NCBI GenBank assembly: GCA_964474045.1
Contig: CAYYRC010000010.1
Span: 1-64,000, forward strand
DNA: 64,000 nucleotides
Reading direction: 5' to 3'
From: JACJWR01 sp964474045
GTDB lineage: Bacteria; Actinomycetota; Actinomycetes; S36-B12; UBA10799
Positions 1-8,484 of this stretch are shown piece by piece. How positions within the stretch are numbered: the stretch's first letter is position 1; every line of letters begins with the position of its first letter. The position numbers and the translations under genes were made by a program. A model generated the notes under the pieces. That model saw nothing but the letters and a program-made list of their open reading frames with translations. It ran no database searches and was not told where the DNA came from.

Positions 1-2
1 CA

Positions 3-401
3 AAGGGCAATCGCATACCTGGGGTGGAGTCCCTAAACCTGCAGCCGGATTACGAGAGGTTTGTGCGCCTGGCGGGAGGCGCCTTCTGGACATTTGACCT
101 CAACAACCAACTTGTCTATCCGCAGGGAGCCGTCTATCAGGACTCTGCCTGTGCTGGAGAGGCGCTGGTTTCGTCGCGCCAGCAACCAGCGACGGGTGCT
201 GATGGCAAGTACTACGTCGGTCAGGGCGAAGCCTTCAATGCCATGTCACAGGGCCCCTACTGGAGATTCAATTCGGGTGGTGGGCCGAGGTGCATGGAAG
301 TCCAAGACGTCTGGCTTGATGTTTCGCAGTGGCTCTACCACTCCAAGCAGGTTGAGCGGCCCGTAACTGAGCCCGGGCCCGTGACGTTCGAGGCGCAGTA
401 G
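3..401 (+). CDS. Unknown protein, C-terminal part (5' end probably outside the window)
   Basis: The reading frame is open from the first bases of the window to a TAG at 399-401. A GTG at 24 could start a 125-residue protein, but no ribosome binding site precedes it, so this is more likely the end of a longer gene. The visible part is rich in Trp, Tyr and Gln and has no membrane segment, signal peptide or motif I recognise. It is followed by 137 bases without a gene and then the Wadjet operon on the same strand. No function is proposed. It may mark the left border of the defence island. Confidence 0.5.
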   Translation, partial: KGNRIPGVESLNLQPDYERFVRLAGGAFWTFDLNNQLVYPQGAVYQDSACAGEALVSSRQQPATGADGKYYVGQGEAFNAMSQGPYWRFNSGGGPRCMEVQDVWLDVSQWLYHSKQVERPVTEPGPVTFEAQ

Positions 402-538
402 GAGCCTCGGGATGCAGCCACGCATCGCATCGACCCGGTGCCCCATCCGGATCCAGTCGCTCCGTCTGGTGCCTGCCTTGGCGGATCAGTCGGCGGACGC
501 GACGGCTTGGTGTCGGACCCCCTTCGTAGGGTGGGCGC

Positions 539-1981
539 ATGGATCACGAGGCGATCGAGATGCTGCGTCAACGCCATCCGGCGTGGCGCCTGCTGCGCGC
601 GGCCAACGCGTCGTTGATCCTGTCGTTCCTTGGTGGCTACTTCGTACAGGGCAACCGCGGTGCCTGTGCGGCCAGTGAGGTGGCGGCAGCCCTGGATGAG
701 CACCTATACGCACTCAACGCCGTCGCGATCGCACAGTCGGGAGAAGCTCGCTTCCCCAAGGCGCCGCGGGAGTACCTGGAGGATTGGGCAGCGGACGACT
801 CGGGGCTGCTGCGGCGGTTCTACCCGGCTGGGGACGGCGACGTGCACTACGAGGTCACGGCGGCCTTCGAGAAGGCGTATGGATGGTTGGACGCGATCCA
901 GGAGCGACCGTTCGTCGCCACCGAGTCGCGGCTGCACACCGCCGTCGAGTTGCTGCGTCAGATCGTCCAGGGCACCCAGACCGATCCGGAGCGGCGCCTG
1001 GCCGATCTGCGCGCCAAGCGGCACGCGCTGGATGCGGAGATCGTGGCGGTCGAGGGTGGCGAGGTCCCAGTGCTGGCAGCCTCCGGCGTCCGCGACCGCT
1101 ACCAACAATTCACGTCCACGGCCCGCGAGCTGCTGTCGGACTTCCGCGAGGTGGAGGACAACTTCCGCCGCCTCGACCGGTCCGCGCGCGAAAAGATCGC
1201 CACCTGGGATGGCGCGAAGGGCGACCTGCTCGCGGACCTCGTCGGCAGCCGTTCCGAGATCGCCAGCTCTGACCAGGGGCACAGCTTCCAGGCCTTCTAC
1301 GAGTTCCTGCTCTCGGATGCGAGGCAACGCGAGCTCGCCGAGCTGCTCAGCAGGATCGCCGAACTCGACGAGCTCCAGGTGGATCGGCGTACCAGGGGCA
1401 TCCACCACGACTGGTCGGAGGCGGCCGAGCGCGCCCAGCGGACGGTACGCCAGATCTCCGAGCAGCTGCGGCGGTTCCTCGACGACCAGGTCTGGTTGGA
1501 GAATCGGCGCGTGATCGAACTCGTGCGCGAGGTGGAGGCCCACGCGATCGTGCTGCGCGACGATCCGCCGCCGGTCGGCCTCGACATCGACGAGCCCGGC
1601 ATCGCCATCGCGCTGCCATTCGATCGACCGTTGTACCAGCGACCCGTTGTCGCGGACGTGGACAGCTTGATTCCGCCCAACACCGCTGAGGTCGACGCCG
1701 ACGTGCTGTTCGCGCAGTCGTTCATCGACCAGACCCGCCTGATCGCCAACATCCAGGCGGCGATGCCCCACGGTACGGCTGCGCTCCTGAGCGACATCGT
1801 CGCGCTGCACCCGATCGAGCAGGGGGCAGCCGAGATCGTGGGCTACTTGGCTCTGGAAGGCGACGAGCTTTCGGTGGACATGGACGACACGGAGAGCAGC
1901 ACGCTGGACTTTGTCGATCCGGCCAACCCGGAGGTCACCAAGATCGCGCGCCTTCCGAAGGTGACGGTGAGGCGGCGATGA
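539..1981 (+). CDS. jetA: Wadjet anti-plasmid protein JetA (DUF3375, kleisin-like)
   Basis: 480 residues, ATG start. The N-terminus (MDHEAIEMLRQRHPAWRLLR) and the overall make-up fit DUF3375, the JetA subunit of Wadjet systems. The family plays the kleisin (MukF-like) role: it bridges the JetC ATPase heads and holds the DNA-entrapping ring. Residues from about 120 to 330 are strongly charged and look helical, as expected for a winged-helix plus coiled-coil kleisin. The TGA overlaps the ATG of the next gene by four bases (ATGA), so translation of jetA and jetB is probably coupled. Gene order and the DUF3375 type point to a type I Wadjet system. The identification rests on family recognition and on the complete A-B-C-D order. 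Confidence 0.9.
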   Translation: MDHEAIEMLRQRHPAWRLLRAANASLILSFLGGYFVQGNRGACAASEVAAALDEHLYALNAVAIAQSGEARFPKAPREYLEDWAADDSGLLRRFYPAGDGDVHYEVTAAFEKAYGWLDAIQERPFVATESRLHTAVELLRQIVQGTQTDPERRLADLRAKRHALDAEIVAVEGGEVPVLAASGVRDRYQQFTSTARELLSDFREVEDNFRRLDRSAREKIATWDGAKGDLLADLVGSRSEIASSDQGHSFQAFYEFLLSDARQRELAELLSRIAELDELQVDRRTRGIHHDWSEAAERAQRTVRQISEQLRRFLDDQVWLENRRVIELVREVEAHAIVLRDDPPPVGLDIDEPGIAIALPFDRPLYQRPVVADVDSLIPPNTAEVDADVLFAQSFIDQTRLIANIQAAMPHGTAALLSDIVALHPIEQGAAEIVGYLALEGDELSVDMDDTESSTLDFVDPANPEVTKIARLPKVTVRRR

Positions 1982-2559
1982 CCGACGAGCACCAGGTGGC
2001 CACTGCCATCATCCGCCTGATGCAGGGCGTCGTGTACCGGGAGTCCGACGAAGATGCTTGGGAGACCCTGCAGCGATCCGGTGCGCAGGTCCGCGACCAT
2101 TTCGCGATCATCGGCGTCGACATCGTCGTCGACGAGGACGAGGGCTACGCCTTCCTTCGCTCGCGAGCGCCAGCGGACGAGGGGGAGGAGCCGCTGCCGC
2201 GCCTGGTGCGGCGACGTCGCCTGACCTATCACGTCAGTCTGCTGCTGGTCCTGCTGCGCAAGCGGATGGTGGAGTTCGAGACTGGCGGCGGTGCAGGTCG
2301 GCTGGTGCTGACCACCGAGCAGATGGTCGAGATGCTGCGGCTCTTCCAGGCCGAGTCGGGCAATGATGCCCGGCTGGTCGATTCGGCCGGCTCGACCATC
2401 AAGAAGGTCGCCGAATTGGGGTTCCTCAAGCAGCTTCGTGACCAGACCGACCATTGGGAGGTCCGGCGGATCCTCAAGGCGTACGTCGATGCCGAGACGC
2501 TGTCGGACTTCGCGGGCACGCTGCGCGACTACGCGGGGAAGGAGACCGCTGATGAGTGA
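1978..2559 (+). CDS. jetB: Wadjet anti-plasmid protein JetB (DUF4194, KITE/MukE-like)
   Basis: 193 residues, the expected size for DUF4194. The family is a tandem winged-helix (KITE) subunit that binds the kleisin JetA and helps clamp DNA on the SMC heads. The protein starts MTDEHQVATAIIRLMQGVVY and has a typical basic stretch, LVRRRRLTYHVSLLLVLLRK, near residues 75-95. The start overlaps the jetA stop by four bases and the end overlaps the jetC start by eight bases, so jetA-jetB-jetC behave as one translationally coupled unit. No sign of truncation. Confidence 0.88.
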   Translation: MTDEHQVATAIIRLMQGVVYRESDEDAWETLQRSGAQVRDHFAIIGVDIVVDEDEGYAFLRSRAPADEGEEPLPRLVRRRRLTYHVSLLLVLLRKRMVEFETGGGAGRLVLTTEQMVEMLRLFQAESGNDARLVDSAGSTIKKVAELGFLKQLRDQTDHWEVRRILKAYVDAETLSDFAGTLRDYAGKETADE

Positions 2560-5500
2560 TGCCCTGTTCTCCCCGTTCGAGGTGGCGGCTGACGCTCACG
2601 CCGGCTACCGCCTGCAGTATCTGGAGGTCTTCAACTGGGGCACTTTCGACGGGCAGGTCTGGCGGCTGCGGTCCGGAGCCGAGACGGCGCTGCTGACCGG
2701 CGATATCGGATCCGGCAAGTCCACCGTGGTGGATGCCGTGACCACACTGCTGCTACCGGCGCACCGGATCTCCTACAACCGGGCGGCCGGGGCGACGGCC
2801 AAGGAGCGTGACCTGCGCTCCTACGTCGAAGGCCACTACAAGTCCGAGCGCGTCGAGGCGTCCGGACGCTCGCGACCGATCGGACTGCGCACCGGCGGCA
2901 AGACCTACTCGGTGGTGCTGGGCGTCTTCGTGAATGCGGGCTACGACGAGCAGGTGACCCTCGCGCAGGTCTTCCAGCAGCGCGAGGCCACAGGCCAGCC
3001 CTACCGGTTCTACGTGCTCGCCAAGCGCGCCATGACCATCGCAACGGACTTCGCCGACTTCGGCGCCAGCTTGAACGACCTGCGCAAACGTCTGCGGGCG
3101 GCGGACGCCCAGATCTTCGATGAGTACCCCAAGTACGGCACGGCGCTGCGCAGAGCGCTGGGGATCAGGTCGGAACAGGCCCTGGAGCTGTTCCACCAGA
3201 CCGTCTCCATGAAGTCCGTGGGCAACCTCAACGACTTCGTACGCGACCACATGCTGGAGCCCAGCGACGCCACCCGACATGTCGGGGACATCATCAGGCA
3301 CTTCGAGGACCTCACCAAGGCTCACGACGCCGTCAAGCGGGCCCGGGAGCAGCTCGAGGCGCTCGCACCGGTGGTGCGCATTGCGGCGCACTACGACGCT
3401 GCGACCGACCAGCGGGAAGCTCTGGAGCGGGAGCGGGCCGCGGTGCGCATGTACATGGCGGAGTTGCGCTCGTCGTTGCTGGCCGCGGAGCTGGCCGACC
3501 TCGAGTCCCTGGGCAAGCGGTTGTGGGTGGACCAAGACGCGGCGGATACCGAGAAGCAGCGGCTGGCCGATGAGCGCGACGCCCTGGTCGAGGAGCGGGC
3601 GAGGTCGGGCGGCGACCGGCTGGGCGAGCTGGAGCGTCTTATCGGACAGGCGGAGGACCAGGTGGGCCGGCGTCGTACGGCCCGGGCCGGCTTCGACGCC
3701 GCCGTCGCCGAGGCCGGCCTGGAACCGGTGGTCGATGCGATGGGTCTGGCGGCGTTGGCGGGCGCCGTCGAGCAGCTGCGCCCGGCGCTGGCTGAGCGGC
3801 GGCGCCGCGTCGATGCCGCCATCCACGATGCGATCGGCCGTGAGACCGAGCTGAAGGGCCGCCGCGACCAGGTCGCCGCCGAGCTGGCCAGCCTGGAGCA
3901 GCGCACGAGCAACCTGCCGGTCGCGCAGGTGGAGGTCCGAGCCCAGCTGTGCTCGGCGCTGGGGCTCACCCCCGACGACCTCCCCTACGCGGGGGAGTTG
4001 CTGGACGTCTACGCCGAGCACGCTGAGTGGCGGGGCGCCGCCGAACGGGTGCTGCGGGGCTTCGCGTTGTCGCTCCTGGTCAGCCAGCAGCACTACGACG
4101 CCGTCTCGTCCTGGGTCAATAGTCGGCAGCTCACGTTCGCGGGACGCGGCGGGCGCGCCCAAGGCGCGCGCCTCACCTATGAGCGGGTTCCGGACCGGGC
4201 GATGCGGCTGCAGGCGGACCGTGCGGGATCCGCGCTGCTGCTGGCGGACTGCATCGAGATCAAGTCCGGCTTCTTCCAGCCCTACCTGATGGGCGAGCTG
4301 TTCAAACGTGCCGACCACCGCTGCGTGACGTCGTTGGCGGACTTCCGCCGCGAGCGCCGGGCGGTCACGCAGGAGGGCCAGGTCCGCTCCGGCGATCGGC
4401 ACGAGAAGGACGACCGCCATCGCGTGGACGACCCGCGCCGCTGGGTGCTCGGCTGGGCCAACGAGCGGAAGATCGCGGCCCTGCGCTCGGAATTGGAGGG
4501 GATCGAGACCTCCCGCGCCCAGGCCGCTGCCGACTACGCGGCCAGCGCCGCCGAGCGCGACGGGGTGCAGGCCAAGTCCGAGGCCCTGGCGCGCCTGGAT
4601 GCGTACGCGTCGTGGGATGACCTCGACGTGGCCGATGCGCAGGAACGCTCGCGCGCCTGGCGGGATGAGCGCGCGCGGTTGGTGGCGGGCTCCTCGCGGT
4701 TGACGCAGATCGCCGAGGCGCTGCAGCGCAACCGGGAGCAGTCCGATGCCGTTGCCGGGCGCATCGCCCAGATCACCGGCGAGCTCGCCAGGACGGCCCA
4801 GAGCGCAGAGCAGGCCAACCGGGCCAAGCGGCGCGACGACGACTTCGTCGCGTCGCGCCCGGCCGCCGAGCGCACGCTCGCCGCGGCCTCCTATGAAGCC
4901 CTGGGCACGCGCCTGGGGGGCGACGTGCCGCAGCGCTCCGAGGACTGCTCGGCGGCCGAGTCGGCGCTGACCGACGACTTGACCCGCCGGCTGGACCGGG
5001 TCAACAAGGAGCTTGGCGGCTACGGCCAGAGCCTGGTGCAGGCCATGGGAGAGGTGCTTCGGCGCTGGCCGGAGCTGCGCGCGGACATGGACGCCGCCGT
5101 CGATTCCCGCAGGGAGTTCCTGGCCTTCAACGACCGCGTGGCCAATGACGACCTTCCCAAGTTCGAGGCCGAGTTCAAGGACCAGCTCAACCGCAACGCG
5201 ATCCAGGAACTCGCTGGTTTCAACAACTGGCTGCACCGCCAGGCTTCGGCGATCGACGACCGCCTGGAGCAGATCAACGAGGCGCTGGGGGCGGTCCCCT
5301 ACAACCCGGGCCGCTACATCCGGCTCGAGAAGGAGCCCACCACCAACCAGGATGTCGTGAAGTTCCGCGCCGACCTGCGCAACCTCACCAACGATGCCCT
5401 CGTGGTCGGCGGCGACCAGTACTCCGAGCAGCGCTTCGAGGATGTCAAGCGCGTTATCGAGCGGTTCCGCGGGCGCGACGGCCACACGGACGCGGACAAG

Positions 5501-5953
5501 GCATGGACTGGCCGTGTCACCGACGTGCGCAACTGGTTCGTGTTCTCAGCCTCCGAGCGGGACGATGAGACGCACGAGGAGTGGGAGCACTACCGCGACT
5601 CCGACGGCAAGTCCGGGGGCCAGAAGGAGAAGCTGGCCTACACCATCCTGGCCGCGTCGCTGGCGTATCAGTTCGGCCTGGAGTGGGGCGCGGTGCGTTC
5701 AAAGGACTTCCGCTTCGCGGTCATCGATGAGGCGTTCGGCCGGGGCTCCGACGCCTCCACGCGGTACGCGCTCGAGCTGTTCGCCAAGCTCGGCCTGCAG
5801 CTGCTGATCGTCACGCCTCTGCAGAAAGTCCACATCATCGAACCGTTCGTGCAGGCCATCGGTTTCGTGGACAACCCCGACGGCGCCAATTCGCGCATGC
5901 AGACCATGACCATTGAGGAGTATCGCGAGCGACGCGACGGGCGTGCGGGGTGA
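2552..5953 (+). CDS. jetC: Wadjet SMC-like ATPase JetC (MukB-like)
   Basis: 1133 residues from the ATG at 2552. The frame is open further upstream, but that part lies over jetB and I reject it. JetC is the motor that extrudes DNA loops in Wadjet. The Walker A motif GDIGSGKST is at residues 50-58 (Lys56). The ABC signature SGGQKEKL starts near residue 1021, and Walker B with the catalytic acid, FAVIDEAFGRG, has Asp1059-Glu1060. Between the heads lie about 700 residues rich in Glu, Arg, Ala and Leu, a long coiled coil with a central hinge-like globular part near residues 480-640. All ATPase motifs look intact, so the system should be active. The TGA overlaps the GTG of jetD. Confidence 0.93.
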   Translation: MSDALFSPFEVAADAHAGYRLQYLEVFNWGTFDGQVWRLRSGAETALLTGDIGSGKSTVVDAVTTLLLPAHRISYNRAAGATAKERDLRSYVEGHYKSERVEASGRSRPIGLRTGGKTYSVVLGVFVNAGYDEQVTLAQVFQQREATGQPYRFYVLAKRAMTIATDFADFGASLNDLRKRLRAADAQIFDEYPKYGTALRRALGIRSEQALELFHQTVSMKSVGNLNDFVRDHMLEPSDATRHVGDIIRHFEDLTKAHDAVKRAREQLEALAPVVRIAAHYDAATDQREALERERAAVRMYMAELRSSLLAAELADLESLGKRLWVDQDAADTEKQRLADERDALVEERARSGGDRLGELERLIGQAEDQVGRRRTARAGFDAAVAEAGLEPVVDAMGLAALAGAVEQLRPALAERRRRVDAAIHDAIGRETELKGRRDQVAAELASLEQRTSNLPVAQVEVRAQLCSALGLTPDDLPYAGELLDVYAEHAEWRGAAERVLRGFALSLLVSQQHYDAVSSWVNSRQLTFAGRGGRAQGARLTYERVPDRAMRLQADRAGSALLLADCIEIKSGFFQPYLMGELFKRADHRCVTSLADFRRERRAVTQEGQVRSGDRHEKDDRHRVDDPRRWVLGWANERKIAALRSELEGIETSRAQAAADYAASAAERDGVQAKSEALARLDAYASWDDLDVADAQERSRAWRDERARLVAGSSRLTQIAEALQRNREQSDAVAGRIAQITGELARTAQSAEQANRAKRRDDDFVASRPAAERTLAAASYEALGTRLGGDVPQRSEDCSAAESALTDDLTRRLDRVNKELGGYGQSLVQAMGEVLRRWPELRADMDAAVDSRREFLAFNDRVANDDLPKFEAEFKDQLNRNAIQELAGFNNWLHRQASAIDDRLEQINEALGAVPYNPGRYIRLEKEPTTNQDVVKFRADLRNLTNDALVVGGDQYSEQRFEDVKRVIERFRGRDGHTDADKAWTGRVTDVRNWFVFSASERDDETHEEWEHYRDSDGKSGGQKEKLAYTILAASLAYQFGLEWGAVRSKDFRFAVIDEAFGRGSDASTRYALELFAKLGLQLLIVTPLQKVHIIEPFVQAIGFVDNPDGANSRMQTMTIEEYRERRDGRAG

Positions 5954-7122
5954 CCCGGGCCTGGTCGACCCCTGCTGATGTCCAGGCCGCCGTGCGCCGC
6001 CGCTGGGACGACGGCACTTTGCTGCGCGCCCTGGCCGGGGCGGTCGCGTTCGACGGAGTCGAGGTGCGGCTGCACGGGCCCAGACCGGGCCAGATCGGCG
6101 AGGATGTCACGGCGGTGCAGGAATGGGTTGCGCGCCTGGACGCGGGACGGGGTGGCGACCGACGTTACTCGCTGCAGTGGCGCGAGGTCGGTGGCCGCTC
6201 GTTCGGCCGCAACCGCCTGCCGGCGCGCGCGGTCGTGGCCGATCTGGACCAGGCTTGGTTGCTGCTGGGCGTGCGAGCATCGGTGGTCGACTTCGAGCAG
6301 ATCCTGCGGTGGACCTCGGGGTATCCAGCTGTGCGCTCATGGGTATGTGACCACCCGCTGCGGGCGCTGGAGTTGCGCGATGACATCCCCGCAATCGCCG
6401 CCGCCTACGACTGGCTCGACGGTCACCGCGGGTCGCAGCTGTACCTCCGGCAGATCAGCGCCCCAGGAGTGGACACGAAGTTCGCCGAGAGGCATCGCAG
6501 CGTGCTGGCGGCCATGTTGGGGGTGCCAGCCGCGCCGCGCGCCTTCCTGGACGGCCTCGGCCTGCGGGCCAAGCCCGAGTTCGTGCGGCTGCGGCCGGGG
6601 GCGGCGCTGAGCCAGCCGCGGTCTTTCGAAGGCGTTGCGGCCGGATTGTCTGAGCTGGCCGTTCGCGCCGATGAGGCTGCCACCATGGCGATCGAACCAC
6701 GACGGGCACTCGTAGTCGAGAACGAGGTGAGCTACCTCAGCGTGGACGTGCCGGCCGACGGTGTGGTGATCTGGGGCAAGGGCTTCGATGTCGATCGGGT
6801 CGGGCGATTGCCATGGCTGGCGGGGGCGGTGGTGCGTTATTGGGGCGACATCGACACGCACGGCTTTGCGATCCTCGACCGGTTGCGGGCGTGGCTGCCG
6901 GGCACCAGATCGGTGCTCATGGATCTCGACACCCTTATGCACCATCGGGATCGATGGGTGCGGGAGGAACGACCCACGCAATCGTCGCTCACGCGGCTAA
7001 CTCGCGAGGAGGGCGACCTGTATGACGATCTAGTGAGCGACCGGCTCGGCGACCGAGTGCGCCTGGAACAGGAGCGCATCGACTGGACGTGGGCGCAGCC
7101 GCAGCTGGACAGCTGCGGATAG
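5950..7122 (+). CDS. jetD: Wadjet nuclease JetD (DUF3322 + DUF2220, Toprim-like)
   Basis: 390 residues with a GTG start that overlaps the jetC stop (GTGA). JetD is the topoisomerase VI-like nuclease that cleaves small closed circular DNA once the SMC motor has extruded it. The first ~200 residues correspond to the DNA-binding DUF3322 arm. The C-terminal DUF2220 domain has a Toprim-like metal site: ALVVENEVSYL with Glu257 and Glu259, then RYWGDIDTHGFAIL with Asp300 and Asp302. These acidic residues are all present, so the nuclease looks competent. This is the last gene of the jetABCD operon, and tRNA-Phe follows 109 bases downstream. Confidence 0.92.
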   Translation: MTRAWSTPADVQAAVRRRWDDGTLLRALAGAVAFDGVEVRLHGPRPGQIGEDVTAVQEWVARLDAGRGGDRRYSLQWREVGGRSFGRNRLPARAVVADLDQAWLLLGVRASVVDFEQILRWTSGYPAVRSWVCDHPLRALELRDDIPAIAAAYDWLDGHRGSQLYLRQISAPGVDTKFAERHRSVLAAMLGVPAAPRAFLDGLGLRAKPEFVRLRPGAALSQPRSFEGVAAGLSELAVRADEAATMAIEPRRALVVENEVSYLSVDVPADGVVIWGKGFDVDRVGRLPWLAGAVVRYWGDIDTHGFAILDRLRAWLPGTRSVLMDLDTLMHHRDRWVREERPTQSSLTRLTREEGDLYDDLVSDRLGDRVRLEQERIDWTWAQPQLDSCG

Positions 7123-7230
7123 GCCAGCCACGAGGGGGGTCGCGGGGCGATGCCGGCGCGGCTGCGGTAACTTCTAGGGCGCAGCATGTCGCGGGTGGGT
7201 GTGAACAACGTAGACCCACCTCAGGCACGA

Positions 7231-7304
7231 GGCCAGGTAGCTCAGCTGGTACGAGCGTCCGCCTGAAAAGCGGAAGGTCGGCGGTTCGATCCCGCCCCTG
7301 GCCA
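7231..7304 (+). tRNA. tRNA-Phe (GAA)
   Basis: A full cloverleaf can be drawn. The 7-bp acceptor stem is GGCCAGG pairing with CCTGGCC (7297-7303), with discriminator A at 7304. The D arm is GCTC...GAGC. The anticodon stem TCCGC/GCGGA encloses the loop CTGAAAA, giving anticodon GAA. The T arm is GGCGG-TTCGATC-CCGCC. CCA is not encoded. The gene lies just downstream of the Wadjet operon. Confidence 0.96.
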
Positions 7305-7436
7305 CCTCCAACAGCGCATGGCCGGCGCCCCCTCGGCTGATCACGGGCATCAGTGATGCGAATGGACGCCCTGCACGTCGCTCTACATCATTCATCGGGG
7401 CGGACCCGCCGTGGTTAACCCCATAGGCTGCCCTCC

Positions 7437-8477
7437 ATGTGCACTGACCTGCGTCTGGTCCGGCTACCCGATATGCACGTGTCCGCACGCACCCTCGACT
7501 TCCAGTTCGACACCCGGGCACGGCTCCAGGTTGTCCCGCGGGGCCAGCAATGGCAGGCCACCCCGACCGAGCTCCCGGCGGTCCCGGCGCTGACCTGGAC
7601 CAACGCCCTGGGGTTCGTGGCGATGGACTGCTTCGGCTTCCCCGACTACTTCAGCGACGGCCTGAACGAGGCCGGGTTGTCAGTGGGGACGCTGTGGCTG
7701 CCGGAGACGGATCTACCGGCCTCACCGCCCGCGCCCGATGCCGCCGGGGCCGCCGGTGCCCCCGTCATCGACTTCGCGAACGTCGCCTCCTGGCTCCTGG
7801 GGACCTGCCGCACGGTGGCCGACGCCCGCGCGGCCCTGAGCAGCGTCACGATCTGGAGCCCCACCTTCGGCGAGTTGGCGGCCTCGCACGGACTCGACCC
7901 GCACGCTCCGGCGCTCGCCAAGTTGGCGCAGCAGCAGCCAACCGAGCATCTGAGCATCCATGACGCGTCGGGGGGCGACCTGGTCGTCGAGTTCCTTCCG
8001 GGCGGTGCGGTCTTCCACGACAACCCGATCGGCGTCCTGACGAACTCCCCCACCTACGACTGGCACCTGACCAATCTGCGCAACTACGTCGGGCTGACCA
8101 ACGTCGAGGCTCGACCGGTCAACCTCATGGGCATGCCCGTCACCCCGACCGGTAACGGATCGGGGCTGTTGGGCATGCCAGGCGACGTGACGCCGCCGTC
8201 CAGATTCGTGCGGGCCACCATGCTCACGCAGGTCGTCGATCGGGCGGCTGACCATCGGGACGCGGTCAACCAAGCGTTCCACTGCCTGGACATCGTCAGC
8301 GTGCCGAGGTTCGTGGCCGCGTCCGGGGACTACACGCAGTGGTCGGTGGCCCGCGACCACGACAACCTCATCTATTACGTCCGGTCATATGACTCCTGGA
8401 CCACTGACGCGCACGATCTGCGCCAACTCGGCGTCATCGAGCCTGGGCCACGCTCAGTCCTGGCCCGACCGGCATAG
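7437..8477 (+). CDS. Choloylglycine hydrolase-family Ntn amidase
   Basis: 346 residues, starting Met-Cys-Thr. Removal of Met would expose Cys2, the N-terminal nucleophile of the linear amide C-N hydrolases (bile salt hydrolases, penicillin V acylases, acyl-homoserine lactone acylases). Supporting motifs are MCTDLRLVRL at the N-terminus, the substrate-pocket stretch NEAGLSVGTLWLPET near residue 80, and GVLTNSPTYDWHLTNLRNY near residues 200-220, which carries the conserved Asn of the family. There is no signal peptide, so it is probably cytoplasmic. The substrate cannot be told from the sequence; N-acyl amino acids or lactones are as likely as bile salts. It is convergent with argG, only seven bases apart. 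Confidence 0.82.
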   Translation: MCTDLRLVRLPDMHVSARTLDFQFDTRARLQVVPRGQQWQATPTELPAVPALTWTNALGFVAMDCFGFPDYFSDGLNEAGLSVGTLWLPETDLPASPPAPDAAGAAGAPVIDFANVASWLLGTCRTVADARAALSSVTIWSPTFGELAASHGLDPHAPALAKLAQQQPTEHLSIHDASGGDLVVEFLPGGAVFHDNPIGVLTNSPTYDWHLTNLRNYVGLTNVEARPVNLMGMPVTPTGNGSGLLGMPGDVTPPSRFVRATMLTQVVDRAADHRDAVNQAFHCLDIVSVPRFVAASGDYTQWSVARDHDNLIYYVRSYDSWTTDAHDLRQLGVIEPGPRSVLARPA

Positions 8478-8484
8478 GCGCGCC

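Noticed and set aside
2363..2551. Upstream extension of jetC
   Set aside because: This Arg/Ser-rich part overlaps jetB; the ATG at 2552 starts a normal SMC-like N-terminus.
2753..5485. 910-codon minus-strand frame
   Set aside because: It lies antisense to jetC; long open frames on both strands are expected at this GC content, and its product has no domain.
7231..7304. tRNA-Phe as an integration site with flanking repeats
   Set aside because: I found no second copy of the tRNA 3' end at the other side of the Wadjet operon, and no integrase gene.
7174..7521. Minus-strand open frame with GGIEPPTFRFSGGRSYQLSY
   Set aside because: Antisense to tRNA-Phe; a classical false ORF.
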